A stretch of DNA of 64,000 nucleotides from Sphingomonas sp. BGYR3 (GCF_025153455.1 NZ_JANZNT010000001.1:1622001-1686000); one strand, 5' to 3'; positions 16,593 through 26,765 are shown, counted from the first letter of the stretch. Notes: generated by a model not told the origin, from the sequence alone. A program made the numbers and translations.

Positions 16593-17657
16593 CTAGAGCT
16601 GATGCCCCGTCCGGTCGCGTTTGGTGGCGAGATAGCGTTCGTTGTGCGGGTTGGGCGGCAGCTTGTGCGCCACCCGTTCCGCCACCGCGATGCCCGCCGC
16701 CTCCAGCCCCGCGACCTTTTTCGGGTTGTTGGTCAGCAGGCGCACCCGCCGCTGACCCATCAGCGCCAGCATCCGGGCCGCCACGCGAAAATCGCGTGCG
16801 TCGATGGCAAAGCCCAGCCGGGTATTGGCATCGACGGTGTCATAGCCCTGATCCTGCAGCGCATAGGCGCGCAGTTTGTTGATGAGGCCGATGCCGCGTC
16901 CTTCCTGACGCAGATAAAGGAGGATGCCCCAGCCATTTGCCCGGATCGCGGCCAGCGCGGCTTGCAGCTGCGGCCCGCAATCGCATTTCAGGCTGCCCAG
17001 CACATCGCCGGTCAGGCATTCGCTGTGCAGGCGAACCAGCGGCGGATTGCCGTCGGGTTGACCGATCAACAGCGCGACATGCTCGCCCGGCCCCTCTGGC
17101 GTGCGAAAGGCGACGATTTCCGCATCCTCCGCCACCGCGACGGGCAGGCGCGCACGCGCGGCGATGGTCAGGCGGACGGGATCGTCATGCGCCGCGATGT
17201 CGTCGGGGCTGATCGCATCGGGATCGGCCGGATCGCCGGGAACCGCGAAAAAAGCGGGCAGCAGACCGGCATTGCGGGCCAGGATCAGCGCGGCGGCAGA
17301 GGCGGCGGGGGCATGGCCCGGGACCGCACGGAACGGCCCCTTCATCGGCGTCGCCATGTCCAGTTGCGGATCGGCCAGCGCCGTGGCGATGCGGAAATCG
17401 ATCCAGGGCGCACGATCGACCCAGACGGGTGCATCGGGCTGTGCCGCGCCAAGCTGATTGGCGAGCTTGAGCGTTGCCGCGCGGCCAAAGCTGATCAGGA
17501 TCGCCGCCCGGCCATCGGGATCGAACGCCGCCAGCCGCGCATCGTCCGCGGTTTCGATTCCCAGCAGCGACAATGCCCCGTCCGGCCCGGCCAGCGTGAC
17601 CGGCCAGCCGCGGCGCAGCGCATCCATGGCGCGCGCAACCCGGCGGGGCGCGTCCAT
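16593..17657 (-). CDS. ribA: GTP cyclohydrolase II with degenerate N-terminal RibB-like domain
   Basis: A 354-residue protein. The C-terminal about 200 residues are Rib[20 protein letters not shown] with zinc cysteines, and [17 protein letters not shown] with the catalytic region. It opens GTP to the first riboflavin intermediate. The N-terminal about 150 residues look like a DHBP-synthase fold but lack the expected RibB acidic motif (EDEGD type), so this half is probably inactive. The start at 17657 is chosen because it overlaps the xthA stop as TGATG; a frame extension upstream would lie inside xthA. Translationally coupled to xthA. Confidence 0.88.
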   Translation of the reverse strand: MDAPRRVARAMDALRRGWPVTLAGPDGALSLLGIETADDARLAAFDPDGRAAILISFGRAATLKLANQLGAAQPDAPVWVDRAPWIDFRIATALADPQLDMATPMKGPFRAVPGHAPAASAAALILARNAGLLPAFFAVPGDPADPDAISPDDIAAHDDPVRLTIAARARLPVAVAEDAEIVAFRTPEGPGEHVALLIGQPDGNPPLVRLHSECLTGDVLGSLKCDCGPQLQAALAAIRANGWGILLYLRQEGRGIGLINKLRAYALQDQGYDTVDANTRLGFAIDARDFRVAARMLALMGQRRVRLLTNNPKKVAGLEAAGIAVAERVAHKLPPNPHNERYLATKRDRTGHQL

Positions 17658-18451
17658 CAGAAATCGAACTCGGTTTCGATGGGGATATGGTCGGACGGTT
17701 TCAGCCAGCTGCGGCAATGTTCATGGACGCGGTGCGCGACGGCGCGGGCCGCCACGTCGCGGCTTGCCCACATATGGTCGAGGCGGCGGCCGCGATCCGA
17801 TGCCAGCCAATCCTTTGCCCGGTAGCTCCACCAGGTATAGAGACGCGCGGGCGGGGGCACGAACTGGCGGCCCAGATCGACCCAGTCGTTCGCCGCCTGA
17901 AGCCGGGCGAGCGCCTCCACCTCCACCGGCGTGTGGCTGACCACGTCGAGCAGTTGCTTGTGGCTCCACACATCGCTTTCCAGCGGCGCGATGTTGAAAT
18001 CGCCGACCAACAGCACCGGCTGACCCGACAGGCCCGCTGACCACTGAGTCATGCGTTCGATGAAATCGAGTTTCTGCCCGAACTTTGGATTGGCTTCCCG
18101 GTCGGGAATGTCGCCGCCGGCGGGCACATAGACATTTTCGAGGCGAAGGCCATTGGCCAGCCGCACGCCGATATGCCGCGCCTCTCCATTCGCCTGCCAG
18201 TCGAGGCGGTCGTCCTCGGCCAGGGGAACGCGGCTGATCACGGCAACGCCATGGTGCATCCGCTGACCGTTAAGGGCGATATGGTCATAGCCGAGCGCCC
18301 TGAACGGGGCGTGCGGGAAATCGCTATCGATGACCTTGGTTTCCTGAAGACACAGGATGTCCGGTGCCGATTCGGTCAGGAACCGTTCGACGATTTCCAT
18401 GCGAAACCGGACGGAATTGATGTTCCACGATGCAATGCGCAGGCTGGCCAT
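17657..18451 (-). CDS. xthA: Exodeoxyribonuclease III
   Basis: A 264-residue AP endonuclease/exonuclease of the Mg-dependent EEP superfamily. Motifs are [18 protein letters not shown] with the metal glutamate, GDFNIAPLE, and [12 protein letters not shown] and SDHIPIETE at the end. It acts in base-excision repair. The stop overlaps the ribA start. Upstream is a strong hairpin that separates it from lolA. Confidence 0.95.
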   Translation of the reverse strand: MASLRIASWNINSVRFRMEIVERFLTESAPDILCLQETKVIDSDFPHAPFRALGYDHIALNGQRMHHGVAVISRVPLAEDDRLDWQANGEARHIGVRLANGLRLENVYVPAGGDIPDREANPKFGQKLDFIERMTQWSAGLSGQPVLLVGDFNIAPLESDVWSHKQLLDVVSHTPVEVEALARLQAANDWVDLGRQFVPPPARLYTWWSYRAKDWLASDRGRRLDHMWASRDVAARAVAHRVHEHCRSWLKPSDHIPIETEFDF

Positions 18452-18544
18452 GGCCGGGATGTAGCGGGCGATGCGCGCTTCCGCCAGATTGGAAGGCCTT
18501 ATGACGGGGAAGCGGGCCGGTGCCGCCTCAACCGGAAACGGAAA

Positions 18545-18576
18545 GGCCCCTGCTCCGGGGGCATGGAACAGGGGCC
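18545..18576 (-). terminator. Intrinsic terminator after lolA
   Basis: GGCCCCTG at 18545-18552 pairs with CAGGGGCC at 18569-18576, with further TCC/GGA pairing inside. On the minus strand the stem is followed by TTTCCGTTTCC. It sits between the lolA stop and the xthA start, so it ends the ftsK-lolA transcript. Confidence 0.6.
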
Positions 18577-18699
18577 AACCGTGCGTTCGTCACGCAGGCG
18601 TGACACGCGGGGGCCGGGCAACAGGGGGGAATCCCGGCGGGGCGCGTCACATGATCGGAAATAGCAGCGGCAAGATTGCCCCAATATGAACGGAAGCGT

Positions 18700-19320
18700 T
18701 CAGCTTGGCCGGGCGGGCTTGCGCGGTTCGTTGAACTTGAAGGCGTTGTCGCCCACCGGACCGTTGAACTTCTGCTGGCTCAGGCGGATCGTCGTGCGGT
18801 TGCTCTGCGCGTCCGTGGCGACCCAGCCCTGCAGCATCAGGCCCGCAGGCGCAGCGGCATTGCGCACGAAGATCAGGCGGATCCGGCCATATTCGGGCCG
18901 CTTGGGATCATAGGCCTCCACCGTCACCACGCCGGGATCGACGCTGGGCACGATGCGCGCATATTTCGATGCGTCGCGATCGGGATTGAGCAGGATCGAC
19001 AGCGGCGAATTGCCGACGGGCCAGCGCTGTTTCTGACCCACCTGATAGTCGAGGAAATAGAGCGATTTGCCGTCGCTGACGATCAGGATCGGCACGCCCT
19101 TTTCATATTGGAAACGGATCTTGCCGGGTTTTTTCAGGGTGAGCGTGCCGGTCAGCACCTTGCCCGCGCGGTCGGTCTGGCTGAACGCGGCGGTCATGGT
19201 TTCGGTCGCGGACAGATGGCGCTGCACATCGGCCAGCGTCACATTCTGCGCCTGTGCATGGATGGCGACGGGTGCTGCAAGGGCGGTCAGCGCAAGGGCG
19301 GCGCCAAGGGGGCGGAACAT
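18700..19320 (-). CDS. lolA: LolA-family outer-membrane lipoprotein carrier
   Basis: A 206-residue periplasmic carrier with a signal peptide (MFRPLGAALALTALA, ending IHA-QA) and the LolA fold. Typical segments are TMTAAFSQTDRAGKVLTGTL, PGKIRFQYEKGVPIL and LYFLDYQVGQ. It shuttles lipoproteins from LolCDE to the outer membrane. Two ATGs are possible; 19320 is preferred as GGAG lies 10 bases away, whereas it almost touches the 19329 start. The gene follows ftsK on the same strand, a conserved sphingomonad arrangement. Confidence 0.88.
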   Translation of the reverse strand: MFRPLGAALALTALAAPVAIHAQAQNVTLADVQRHLSATETMTAAFSQTDRAGKVLTGTLTLKKPGKIRFQYEKGVPILIVSDGKSLYFLDYQVGQKQRWPVGNSPLSILLNPDRDASKYARIVPSVDPGVVTVEAYDPKRPEYGRIRLIFVRNAAAPAGLMLQGWVATDAQSNRTTIRLSQQKFNGPVGDNAFKFNEPRKPARPS

Positions 19321-19396
19321 GGGGGTCATTCTCCAGATCATCGGACACGGGCTAGGCCGGCGGCATTGAACGCGCGGTGAACCCATCGGGTTGCGA

Positions 19397-21733
19397 TCAG
19401 TTCAGCGGGCGGCCGTCCTCGTCCATCAGCACTTCGCGCCGGCCGACATGGTCGGGGCGGCCGACCAGCCCGTCCTTTTCCATCCGCTCGATCAGGCGAG
19501 CGGCGGAGTTGTAGCCGATGCGCATCTGGCGCTGGAGCCAGCTGGTCGATGCTTTCTGGTTTGACGCGACGAACATGATCGCTTGGCGGTACTGATTGTC
19601 TTCCGGGCTGTCGCCGTCGACGGGGGAACCGTCGAGCGCGAAGCCGCCATCCTCCGGCTCCTCGGTCACGGCGTCGATATAATCGGGTTCGCCCTGGGCG
19701 CGCCAGTGATCGGCCACCGCCTGAACCTCCTCGTCGCTGACGAACGGGCCGTGGATGCGGGCAAGCTGCTTGCCGCCGGACATGTAGAGCATATCGCCCT
19801 TGCCCAGCAGCTGTTCGGCGCCCTGTTCGCCGAGGATCGTGCGCGAATCGATCTTGGACGTGACGTGGAAACTGATGCGGCGGGGCAAGTTCGCCTTGAT
19901 GACGCCGGTGATGACGTCGACCGAGGGGCGCTGCGTCGCCATGATCAGGTGGATGCCCGCCGCTCGCGCCTTTTGCGCCAGCCGCTGGATCAGGAATTCC
20001 ACCTCCTTGCCCGCGGTCATCATCAGGTCGGCCAGTTCGTCCACCACGATCACGATCTGGGGCAGCGGGGTCAGGTCGAGGATTTCCTCCTCATATACCG
20101 GTTTGCCGTCCTCATATCCGACCTGAACCCGGCGGCCCAGCTTTTCGCCCTTGGCACGGGCGGTGCGAACCTTTTCGTTGAAGCTGGCGAGGTTGCGGAC
20201 ATTGACGTTCGCCATCATGCGATAGCGTTCCTCCATCTGCTCGACCGCCCATTTCAGCGCGCGCACCGCCTTTGGCGGCTCGGTCACCACATCGGCGAGC
20301 AGGTGCGGGATGCCCTTGTAGATGCTGAGTTCCAGCATCTTGGGGTCGATCATGATCATGCGACACTGATCGGGGGTCAGGCGATAGAGCAGCGACAGGA
20401 TCATGGCATTGAGGCCGACCGACTTGCCCGAACCGGTGGTGCCCGCGACCAGCAGGTGCGGCATGGGGGCCAGATCGGCGATGACGGGATCGCCCGCGAT
20501 GTTCTTGCCCAGCACGATGGGCAGCTGCGCGTTCATGTCCTCGAACGACTGGCTGGCGACCAGTTCATGCAGGCTGACCATCTCGCGATTGGCGTTGGGC
20601 AGTTCGATGCCGATCACGCTGCGCCCCGGAATGGTGGCGACGCGGGCGGAGATCGCGCTCATGTTGCGGGCGATGTCGTCGGCCAGCGCGATGACGCGGC
20701 TGGCCTTGATCCCAGCCGCCGGTTCCAGTTCGTACATGGTGACGACCGGGCCGGGCGACACCTTAACAATCTGACCCTTCACGTTGAAATCGTCGAGCAC
20801 GGTTTCAAGGAGGCGGGAATTGCGCTCCAGCGCGGCACGGTCGGCGCCCGCATTCTTGCGCGGCGGCGATGGTTTCAGCAGGTCGATCGGGGGCAGGCGA
20901 TAATCGTCCTTGAGGTCGAAACTGGTCTGCACCGCCTTTGGCTTTGCCACGGCAGGCGGCGCGGCGCGATCGGCGATGACGGGCGCAGGGCGCGGTTCGG
21001 CAATCACCGGGCGGCGGGGGGCCGCATCCTCGATGCCGGTCACGTCATCCTCGTCACTGTCGAACGGCACGGGGGCGCTGCGACGTTCCCGCGCCGGGGC
21101 GGGTGCGGCAGCGGCATCCCCGCCATCGCGGCGCAGACGCGGCAGACGCAGCGACGGGCGCGGCCAGGCAATGGACAAAGCGCGCGACCACAGCATCACC
21201 CCGCCAAGGAACGAGGCCACCGCCAGCAGCCGCGACGCCCATAACGTGACCACCGGCTCACCAATCAGCTCGATCAGCGACCGCACCCCGCCAGCAACGC
21301 CCAGGCCGACGATGCCGCCCCAGCCGGCCGGCAGGTCCGCCATCGCATCGCGCCACAGAAACCCCATGGCCAGCCCCATCAGCAGCACGCCGATCACGCA
21401 GTCGCGCAGCATCCCGCGCCAGCCGCCAAGGCCGGTATCGCGCAGCAATCGCCAGGCGATGACCAGGCCAAGCGGCAGCAAAAGGACGCCCGCAACGCCA
21501 AACAGGAACAGGATCAGTTCGGCGACATAGGCACCCACAATGCCCATCCGGTTCATCACCAGCCCGCCCGCCGCCGTGTTGAGCGCAGGATCGGCCGGCG
21601 AATAGGTGGCCAGCGCCACGCCCGCCAGAAGGGTGAGGACCAGCAGCGCCAGCCCGCCGATCAGGGCCATGGAGCGGACCGCGCCGTCGCGGATCGCCGA
21701 TCGCATCAGCATTGGGGACGGGCGGCTGGCCAT
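19397..21733 (-). CDS. ftsK: DNA translocase FtsK
   Basis: A 778-residue FtsK/SpoIIIE. The N-terminal about 190 residues hold four to five membrane helices that anchor it at the septum. A Pro/Ala-rich linker spans about 190-290. The motor follows with Walker A GTTGSGKS at 431-438 and VVDELADLMM Walker B. The C-terminal gamma winged helix (QRQMRIGYNSAARLIERME) reads chromosome polarity sequences. The frame is open far upstream into the divergent gene, but ATG 21733 gives the usual family length. It moves and resolves the terminus region at division. lolA follows after 76 bases. Confidence 0.95.
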   Translation of the reverse strand: MASRPSPMLMRSAIRDGAVRSMALIGGLALLVLTLLAGVALATYSPADPALNTAAGGLVMNRMGIVGAYVAELILFLFGVAGVLLLPLGLVIAWRLLRDTGLGGWRGMLRDCVIGVLLMGLAMGFLWRDAMADLPAGWGGIVGLGVAGGVRSLIELIGEPVVTLWASRLLAVASFLGGVMLWSRALSIAWPRPSLRLPRLRRDGGDAAAAPAPARERRSAPVPFDSDEDDVTGIEDAAPRRPVIAEPRPAPVIADRAAPPAVAKPKAVQTSFDLKDDYRLPPIDLLKPSPPRKNAGADRAALERNSRLLETVLDDFNVKGQIVKVSPGPVVTMYELEPAAGIKASRVIALADDIARNMSAISARVATIPGRSVIGIELPNANREMVSLHELVASQSFEDMNAQLPIVLGKNIAGDPVIADLAPMPHLLVAGTTGSGKSVGLNAMILSLLYRLTPDQCRMIMIDPKMLELSIYKGIPHLLADVVTEPPKAVRALKWAVEQMEERYRMMANVNVRNLASFNEKVRTARAKGEKLGRRVQVGYEDGKPVYEEEILDLTPLPQIVIVVDELADLMMTAGKEVEFLIQRLAQKARAAGIHLIMATQRPSVDVITGVIKANLPRRISFHVTSKIDSRTILGEQGAEQLLGKGDMLYMSGGKQLARIHGPFVSDEEVQAVADHWRAQGEPDYIDAVTEEPEDGGFALDGSPVDGDSPEDNQYRQAIMFVASNQKASTSWLQRQMRIGYNSAARLIERMEKDGLVGRPDHVGRREVLMDEDGRPLN

Positions 21734-21850
21734 GGTCGAAATTCCGGAACGATGAATGGAAGAGAGCGCGGCCGGAGTCTCGCTTGACCGGAGTCTGGCG
21801 TCAAGCGGTCGCCATTGGCAGCGGATGCGCAGCGCATTAGATGGTTGCCC

Positions 21851-23095
21851 ATGGAACCGACTGCCCCCGCCCCCGCCGATGCCCAGGCCGATGTCCTTAT
21901 CCTTGGCGGAGGGCTGGTCGGCAATGCCCTGGCCGTCGCGCTGGACGTGCACGGCGTCACGTCGATCATCGTCGATCCCGCCGATCCGGCCGTCGTTCTG
22001 GCCTCTGAATTCGATGGTCGCGCGTCGGCGGTATCGAGCACCAGTTACCGGATGCTGACCGCCATCGGCGTGATTTCCCGCGTAGCCGACCATGGCTGTC
22101 CGATTCGCGCGATCCGCGCAACGGACGGGCTGGCCCCCGGCGTGCTGGATTTCCTGACTGATCCGGGGGACGACGCGCTGGGCGTGATGATTGAGAACTG
22201 GCGGCTGAAAACCGCGCTGTTCGAGGCAGCGCGCGATGCGGCCCATGTCGATCAGCGGATGTTGACCCGCGCGACAAAGGTCGAGCGTGGCCCGCACGGT
22301 GTGACCGCGACGCTCAGCGACGGGACGACAGTTCGTGCGCAGCTGCTGGTCGGCGCGGACGGTCGGCCATCCCCGACGCGCGAGGCAGCGGGCATTCCCG
22401 TCGCCCGCTGGTCCTATGATCATGTGGCGATGATCACCGCGTTCCATCACGAGGTGCCGCACGACAATGTGGCGTTCGAGATTTTCTACCCCGCCGGGCC
22501 GTTTGCCATCCTGCCGATGCTGGACGATGCCGATGGGCACCGGTCGGCGCTGGTATGGACGGTCGAATCGGCCGAGGCGCCGGGGATGCTGAAACTGTCG
22601 GAGCGCGCCTATCTGGCGGAGGCGGAAAAGCGGATGGGCAGCGTGCTGGGCCGCATCTGGGGCCTGTCGCCGCGATCCAGCTATCCGCTGGGTTTCCATC
22701 ACGCCGCACGCATCACCGCCGACCGGCTGGCGCTGATCGGCGATGCGGCCCATGGCATCCACCCGATCGCCGGGCAGGGCGTCAATCTGGGCTTTCGCGA
22801 TGCCGCCGCGCTGGTCGAAGTGCTGGTGGAGGGCAAAAGGCTGGGCCTTGACCTGGGCGACCCGGAACTGATGGTCCGGTATCAGCGGTGGCGCGGACTG
22901 GACACGTTCCTGGTCGCGCTGGCGACGGACAGCCTGACCCGCATTTATGGCGTGCCGGGCAAGGCCGCATCCGCCATCCGTCGGTTCGGCATGAGCGCAA
23001 TCGACAGGCTGCCGCCGATCAAGAACCGCCTGATGGCCGAGGCGCGCGGCGAGAGCGGCAAGCTGCCCCGGCTGCTGAACGGAGAGCGGGTTTGA
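21851..23095 (+). CDS. UbiH/UbiF/Coq6-family FAD monooxygenase
   Basis: A 414-residue flavoprotein hydroxylase. It has the FAD motif GGGLVGNALA near residue 20, the DG motif LLVGADGRPSPTR and the GDAAHGIHPIAGQGVNLGFRD signature of ubiquinone-ring hydroxylases. It probably hydroxylates the ubiquinone precursor at one position (UbiH, UbiF or UbiL type not resolved). The start is ATG 21851; an in-frame start at 21815 is possible. It is divergent from ftsK, and its stop overlaps the next start as TGATG, so the following permease gene is cotranslated. Confidence 0.88.
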   Translation: MEPTAPAPADAQADVLILGGGLVGNALAVALDVHGVTSIIVDPADPAVVLASEFDGRASAVSSTSYRMLTAIGVISRVADHGCPIRAIRATDGLAPGVLDFLTDPGDDALGVMIENWRLKTALFEAARDAAHVDQRMLTRATKVERGPHGVTATLSDGTTVRAQLLVGADGRPSPTREAAGIPVARWSYDHVAMITAFHHEVPHDNVAFEIFYPAGPFAILPMLDDADGHRSALVWTVESAEAPGMLKLSERAYLAEAEKRMGSVLGRIWGLSPRSSYPLGFHHAARITADRLALIGDAAHGIHPIAGQGVNLGFRDAAALVEVLVEGKRLGLDLGDPELMVRYQRWRGLDTFLVALATDSLTRIYGVPGKAASAIRRFGMSAIDRLPPIKNRLMAEARGESGKLPRLLNGERV

Positions 23096-24192
23096 TGCGG
23101 CTGAACCGCGCCAGCGTGGAGCAGGGCAGCCTGTTCCTGTTCCTGGCGCTGGCCACCATCGGCATGGTGATGATCGTGTCCGGGTTCCTGGGCGCGCTGC
23201 TCTGGGCATCGCTGGCGGCATTGCTGTTCCAGCCCATGTTCCAGCGCGCGCTGGAACGCTGGCCGGGCAAGCGCAATACTGCGGCCCTGGTCACGCTTGC
23301 GATCATCACGGTGTCGGTGGTCATCCCGGCCGTCACCATCGCAACGATGGTGGTCGATCAGGCGGCGGGCGTATTCACCCAGATGCGGGGCGGACAGATC
23401 AATTTCGCCACCTATTTCGAGCAGGTTCACAACGCGCTGCCTGACCGTATCCAGTCGTTCATCGACCGGTCCGGCTATGGCAGTTTCGAACGGGTACAGG
23501 CTCAGCTGACCCGCGCGCTGACGCAGAGCGCGTCGATGCTGGCAACCAGCGCGCTGTCGATCGGGGCCAATGCCGCCAGTTTCCTGCTGGTGTTCGGCGT
23601 CGGCCTGTATGTCACCTATTTCCTGTTGCGCGATGGCGAGCAGCTTGGCCCGGCGGTGGTCCGCGCCCTGCCGCTGGAGCGCGCGGTGGCCGATCGGCTG
23701 GCCGAACGGTTCGTCGTCGTGGTGCGCGCGACGATCAAGGGATCGGGGCTGGTCGCGCTGGCGCAGGGCGCACTGGGGGCCATCACCTTCTGGATCGTCG
23801 GGCTGCCCGCATCGCTGCTGTGGGGCGTGTTGATGGCAATCGCGTCTCTGCTGCCGGCGATCGGCCCGGCGATCATCTGGGTGCCGGTTGCCATCTATCT
23901 GCTGGCGACGGGCGCGATCTGGCAGGCGGTGGTAGTCATCGTCTCCGGCGTCGTGCTGATCGGCCTCGTTGACAACATCCTGCGGCCGCTGCTGGTCGGG
24001 CGCGATACCGGGATTCCCGACTGGCTGATCCTGGTGACCACGCTGGGCGGGATCGAGCTGCTGGGGATCAGCGGCATCGTGGTCGGCCCGCTAGTGGCCG
24101 CTTTGTTCATCACCGGGTGGCAGGTGCTGGCCCAATTGCGGGGACAGCCGTTACCGGCACAGGCCGACGAGGCGGCAGCCGACAGCCCGTAA
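23095..24192 (+). CDS. AI-2E/PerM-family membrane protein
   Basis: A 365-residue inner-membrane protein of the PerM/AI-2 exporter-like family, with two helices near the start (LFLFLALATIGMVMIV, LGALLWASLAALLF). A soluble part of about 80 residues follows, then five or more further helices. The conserved end region ILRPLLVGRDTGIPDWLIL is characteristic. Function varies in the family (exporter, Na+/H+ antiporter) and cannot be assigned here. The start overlaps the ubiH-like stop. The convergent CoA-transferase gene ends only 4 bases beyond its stop. Confidence 0.88.
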   Translation: MRLNRASVEQGSLFLFLALATIGMVMIVSGFLGALLWASLAALLFQPMFQRALERWPGKRNTAALVTLAIITVSVVIPAVTIATMVVDQAAGVFTQMRGGQINFATYFEQVHNALPDRIQSFIDRSGYGSFERVQAQLTRALTQSASMLATSALSIGANAASFLLVFGVGLYVTYFLLRDGEQLGPAVVRALPLERAVADRLAERFVVVVRATIKGSGLVALAQGALGAITFWIVGLPASLLWGVLMAIASLLPAIGPAIIWVPVAIYLLATGAIWQAVVVIVSGVVLIGLVDNILRPLLVGRDTGIPDWLILVTTLGGIELLGISGIVVGPLVAALFITGWQVLAQLRGQPLPAQADEAAADSP

Positions 24193-24196
24193 CCGG

Positions 24197-25315
24197 TCAG
24201 GATGCCGGCGGGCGCGCGGGGCTGGCCCTGTCCGCCACCATCCGCTCGCCATCGATGACGATGGGGCTGGCCAGGCCGGGCACGCCATCCGGGCGGATCG
24301 CCATGCCGCGCGCCGCGACCTGAGCATCGGCAAAGGTTTCGGGGATGGTGTTGATCGGCCCGGCGGGGATGCCCGCCCGCTCCAGCGCCTCGTACAGCGC
24401 CGCCTTTTGCCAGCCGCGCATTGCCCCGGCCAGCGGCGGGATCAGCGCCGCCCGGTTCGCAACCCGGCCCGGATTGGTTGCGAATCGGGGATCGGAGGCC
24501 ATGTCGGCAAGGCCCAGCACACCGCACAGCCGGGCGAATTGCGCGTCGTTGCCGACCGCGACGACCAGCGCGCCGTCCGCCGTCTCGAACGCCTGATAGG
24601 GGGCGAGATTGGCGTGCCCATTGCCCGCCCGGTGCGGCGTCACCCCGCTGGCCATCCAGTTCAGCGCCTGATTGGCGAGCACCGCGACCTGCGTGTCGAG
24701 CAGCGCCATGTCGATATGCGCGCCCCGGCCGCTTTCGTCCCGCTGGCGCAGCGCCGCCAGAATGGCGACGGCCGAATAGACGCCGGTGAACAGATCGGCA
24801 TAGGCGATGCCCGATTTCTGGGGCGCGCCATCGGGCTCCCCCGTCATCGACATGGCACCGCCCATCGCCTGAATGATGAAGTCATAGCCCGCACGCGGGG
24901 CATAGGGGCCGGTCTGGCCAAAGCCGGTGATCGAACAGGTGACAAGCCGCGGGTTCAGCGCGGCAAGGCTGGCGTGATCAAGGCCGTAGCGGGCAAGGCC
25001 GCCGACCTTGTAATTCTCGATCACCACATCGCTTGCCATGGCAAGCGCGCGCACCTCTGCCTGTCCGTCCGGCGTGGTGATGTCGATGAACCGGCTGGTC
25101 TTGCCGCGATTGCAGGCGTGGAAATAGGCGGCGTCAAGGTTCGCGCCGTCGGCTGCGGTGACAAAGGGCGGGCCCCAGTGGCGGGTATCGTCCCCCGCGC
25201 CGGGCCGCTCCACCTTGATGACTTCCGCCCCCAGATCGGCGAGCAGCTGCCCGCACCACGGCCCGGCCAGGATGCGCGCCAGTTCCAGCACACGGATGCC
25301 TGAAAGGGGCTTCAC
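24197..25315 (-). CDS. Class III (CaiB/BaiF) CoA-transferase
   Basis: A 372-residue family III CoA-transferase. It has the N-terminal block RVLELARILAGPWCGQLLADLGA and the catalytic aspartate in GIAYADLFTGVYSAVA. It moves CoA between carboxylic acids; substrate not deducible. The start is GTG 25315, which overlaps the stop of the upstream acetyltransferase gene as GTGA. Together they form a two-gene unit. Reaction family is clear, pathway unknown. Confidence 0.88.
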   Translation of the reverse strand: MKPLSGIRVLELARILAGPWCGQLLADLGAEVIKVERPGAGDDTRHWGPPFVTAADGANLDAAYFHACNRGKTSRFIDITTPDGQAEVRALAMASDVVIENYKVGGLARYGLDHASLAALNPRLVTCSITGFGQTGPYAPRAGYDFIIQAMGGAMSMTGEPDGAPQKSGIAYADLFTGVYSAVAILAALRQRDESGRGAHIDMALLDTQVAVLANQALNWMASGVTPHRAGNGHANLAPYQAFETADGALVVAVGNDAQFARLCGVLGLADMASDPRFATNPGRVANRAALIPPLAGAMRGWQKAALYEALERAGIPAGPINTIPETFADAQVAARGMAIRPDGVPGLASPIVIDGERMVADRASPARPPAS

Positions 25316-25833
25316 GGCCGCGCGATCTCGTACACGACATGCGGCTTCATCTCGCCCGCCATCAGCCGCTGATGGGTTCCGTCGCGCAGGATGCCGCCGA
25401 TTTTCTCCATCGCCCGGCGGGAACGGATGTTGTCCGCGCCGACCATGAAGGTTGCGGTTCCGACAAAACGGTGGATGTGATCCAGCATCAGCCGCTTGAT
25501 CTCGCGGTTATAGGTGCCGCCCCAATGGCTGCGGGCGATAAAGGTCCAGCCGATTTCGATTTCGTCCGCATCGGGCAGCCAGTTGTCGTACCGGCTGGAA
25601 CCGATGACCGCGCCGGTTGCCCGGTCAAGGATGGTCAGCGCGCCGCCCGATGCCAGCCCTGCGTCGAAAAAGGCGCGGAATACCGGTTCCTGCCAGCGGT
25701 CATGGGCGGGGTGCACCGCCCAGATCAGCGGATCGGCGGCGACGGCGAACAGGGCGTCGAAATCCGCTGCCACGGTCGGGCGGAGCTGGACCAGCGTGCC
25801 GTTCAGCACCGGTTGACGATCCGGCGGCGTCAT
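25312..25833 (-). CDS. GNAT-family N-acetyltransferase (RimJ/RimL-like)
   Basis: A 173-residue acetyltransferase of the RimJ/RimL-like GNAT_3 group. The beta4-beta5 core includes IGSSRYDNW, EIEIGWTFIARSHWG, then NIRSRRAMEKIGGILR, the acetyl-CoA and C-terminal motif. The start is ATG 25833; the longer frame upstream belongs to the neighbouring gene in another register. It is coupled to the CoA-transferase gene. The substrate is unknown and may be a protein N-terminus or a small amine. Confidence 0.85.
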   Translation of the reverse strand: MTPPDRQPVLNGTLVQLRPTVAADFDALFAVAADPLIWAVHPAHDRWQEPVFRAFFDAGLASGGALTILDRATGAVIGSSRYDNWLPDADEIEIGWTFIARSHWGGTYNREIKRLMLDHIHRFVGTATFMVGADNIRSRRAMEKIGGILRDGTHQRLMAGEMKPHVVYEIARP

Positions 25834-25847
25834 CTGGGCTGCGGCGA

Positions 25848-26765
25848 TCAGGGGGTGGGCACAGGCACCGGCTCGGCCGGTGTCGGCGTGGCCGGGGCGC
25901 TGATCAGCGGCGGATTGGCGGGCAGCGCGGGGGCGATCACCCGGCCCTGAATGGCGGCGGTTTCCAGCGCGTTGAGCGCGCGGCGCGCCTCGATAAAACG
26001 TCGGGCGGCGCTCATCCATGCCTGTCCCGCGGCCGCGCCGGGCATCCGGTTCACCTCGGCCAGCGCGGCCTCCACCTGACCGGCGTCGATCAGGCGGCGG
26101 GCGCGGGCCAGCCGGTCGGCGGGCAGGGTGCTCTGCGCCGTTTCCTGGCGCACGATGATCAGCTGACCCAGCTCGCGGCGAAGCGCGGTCCACCAATCCT
26201 CGCTGCGCCCCTGCGCCAGCAGGCGGGGGGCAAGCGTGTCGAGTGCGGCGCGCAGTTCCTCCAGCGTCACCGGTTCGCGCGCCGCGGTGATGACCGTGGC
26301 CACCGCCTCCGGCTCCGATGCCGAAAAGCGGGTGCGAAGCTGTCCTTCGACATAGCCAAGGGCAAGGCCGCGATCGATCGCGCGGCGGGCGGCAAAGGCG
26401 ATCAGCAGGCTTTCGGCGCGGCTCGCAAAGCTGGAGGCAAGGCGCGTATCGTTGTCGACACTGGCCAGCCGCTGTTCCAGCCCGGCAATCCGTTCGGCCA
26501 GTTCCGTCTCGCGCGATTCCAGCGCGGCGACGCGGCCGGCCCGCTGTCCGGCGTCCAGTTCGGGCTCCTCGGGCGCGACGGCCGGCGAGGGCGCGGCACC
26601 GGGCGAGCGCAGCCGGGCGATGTCGGGACCCCAGAACCAGAAGGCGGCGGCCATCGCGGCAAGCCCGGCGGCAAAGGCGATCAGGATGGGCAGCCATCCG
26701 CCCCTGCCCTGCCGGTCCTGGCGCAAGGACGGGGAATTGACGGGATCACTGCTGGGCATCATCAT
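25848..26765 (-). CDS. Mitofilin/Mic60-like membrane protein of the hem cluster
   Basis: A 305-residue protein with one N-terminal membrane helix (WLPILIAFAAGLAAMAAAFW), a Pro/Ala segment, a coiled coil (about residues 75-110: LESRETELAERIAGLEQRLA) and a C-terminal helical domain. Position directly behind hemD, plus this architecture, identifies it as the alphaproteobacterial mitofilin (COG4223) family. That family is the bacterial relative of mitochondrial Mic60, which shapes inner-membrane folds. The version here is short. It lies 30 bases after hemD and is probably in the same operon. It probably extends into the periplasm. Confidence 0.7.
   Translation of the reverse strand: MMMPSSDPVNSPSLRQDRQGRGGWLPILIAFAAGLAAMAAAFWFWGPDIARLRSPGAAPSPAVAPEEPELDAGQRAGRVAALESRETELAERIAGLEQRLASVDNDTRLASSFASRAESLLIAFAARRAIDRGLALGYVEGQLRTRFSASEPEAVATVITAAREPVTLEELRAALDTLAPRLLAQGRSEDWWTALRRELGQLIIVRQETAQSTLPADRLARARRLIDAGQVEAALAEVNRMPGAAAGQAWMSAARRFIEARRALNALETAAIQGRVIAPALPANPPLISAPATPTPAEPVPVPTP

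Noticed and set aside
19397..23221. FtsK extended to about 1,270 residues
   Set aside because: The extra 500 codons run antisense through the UbiH-like gene; ATG 21733 gives the normal FtsK length with membrane helices at the N-terminus.
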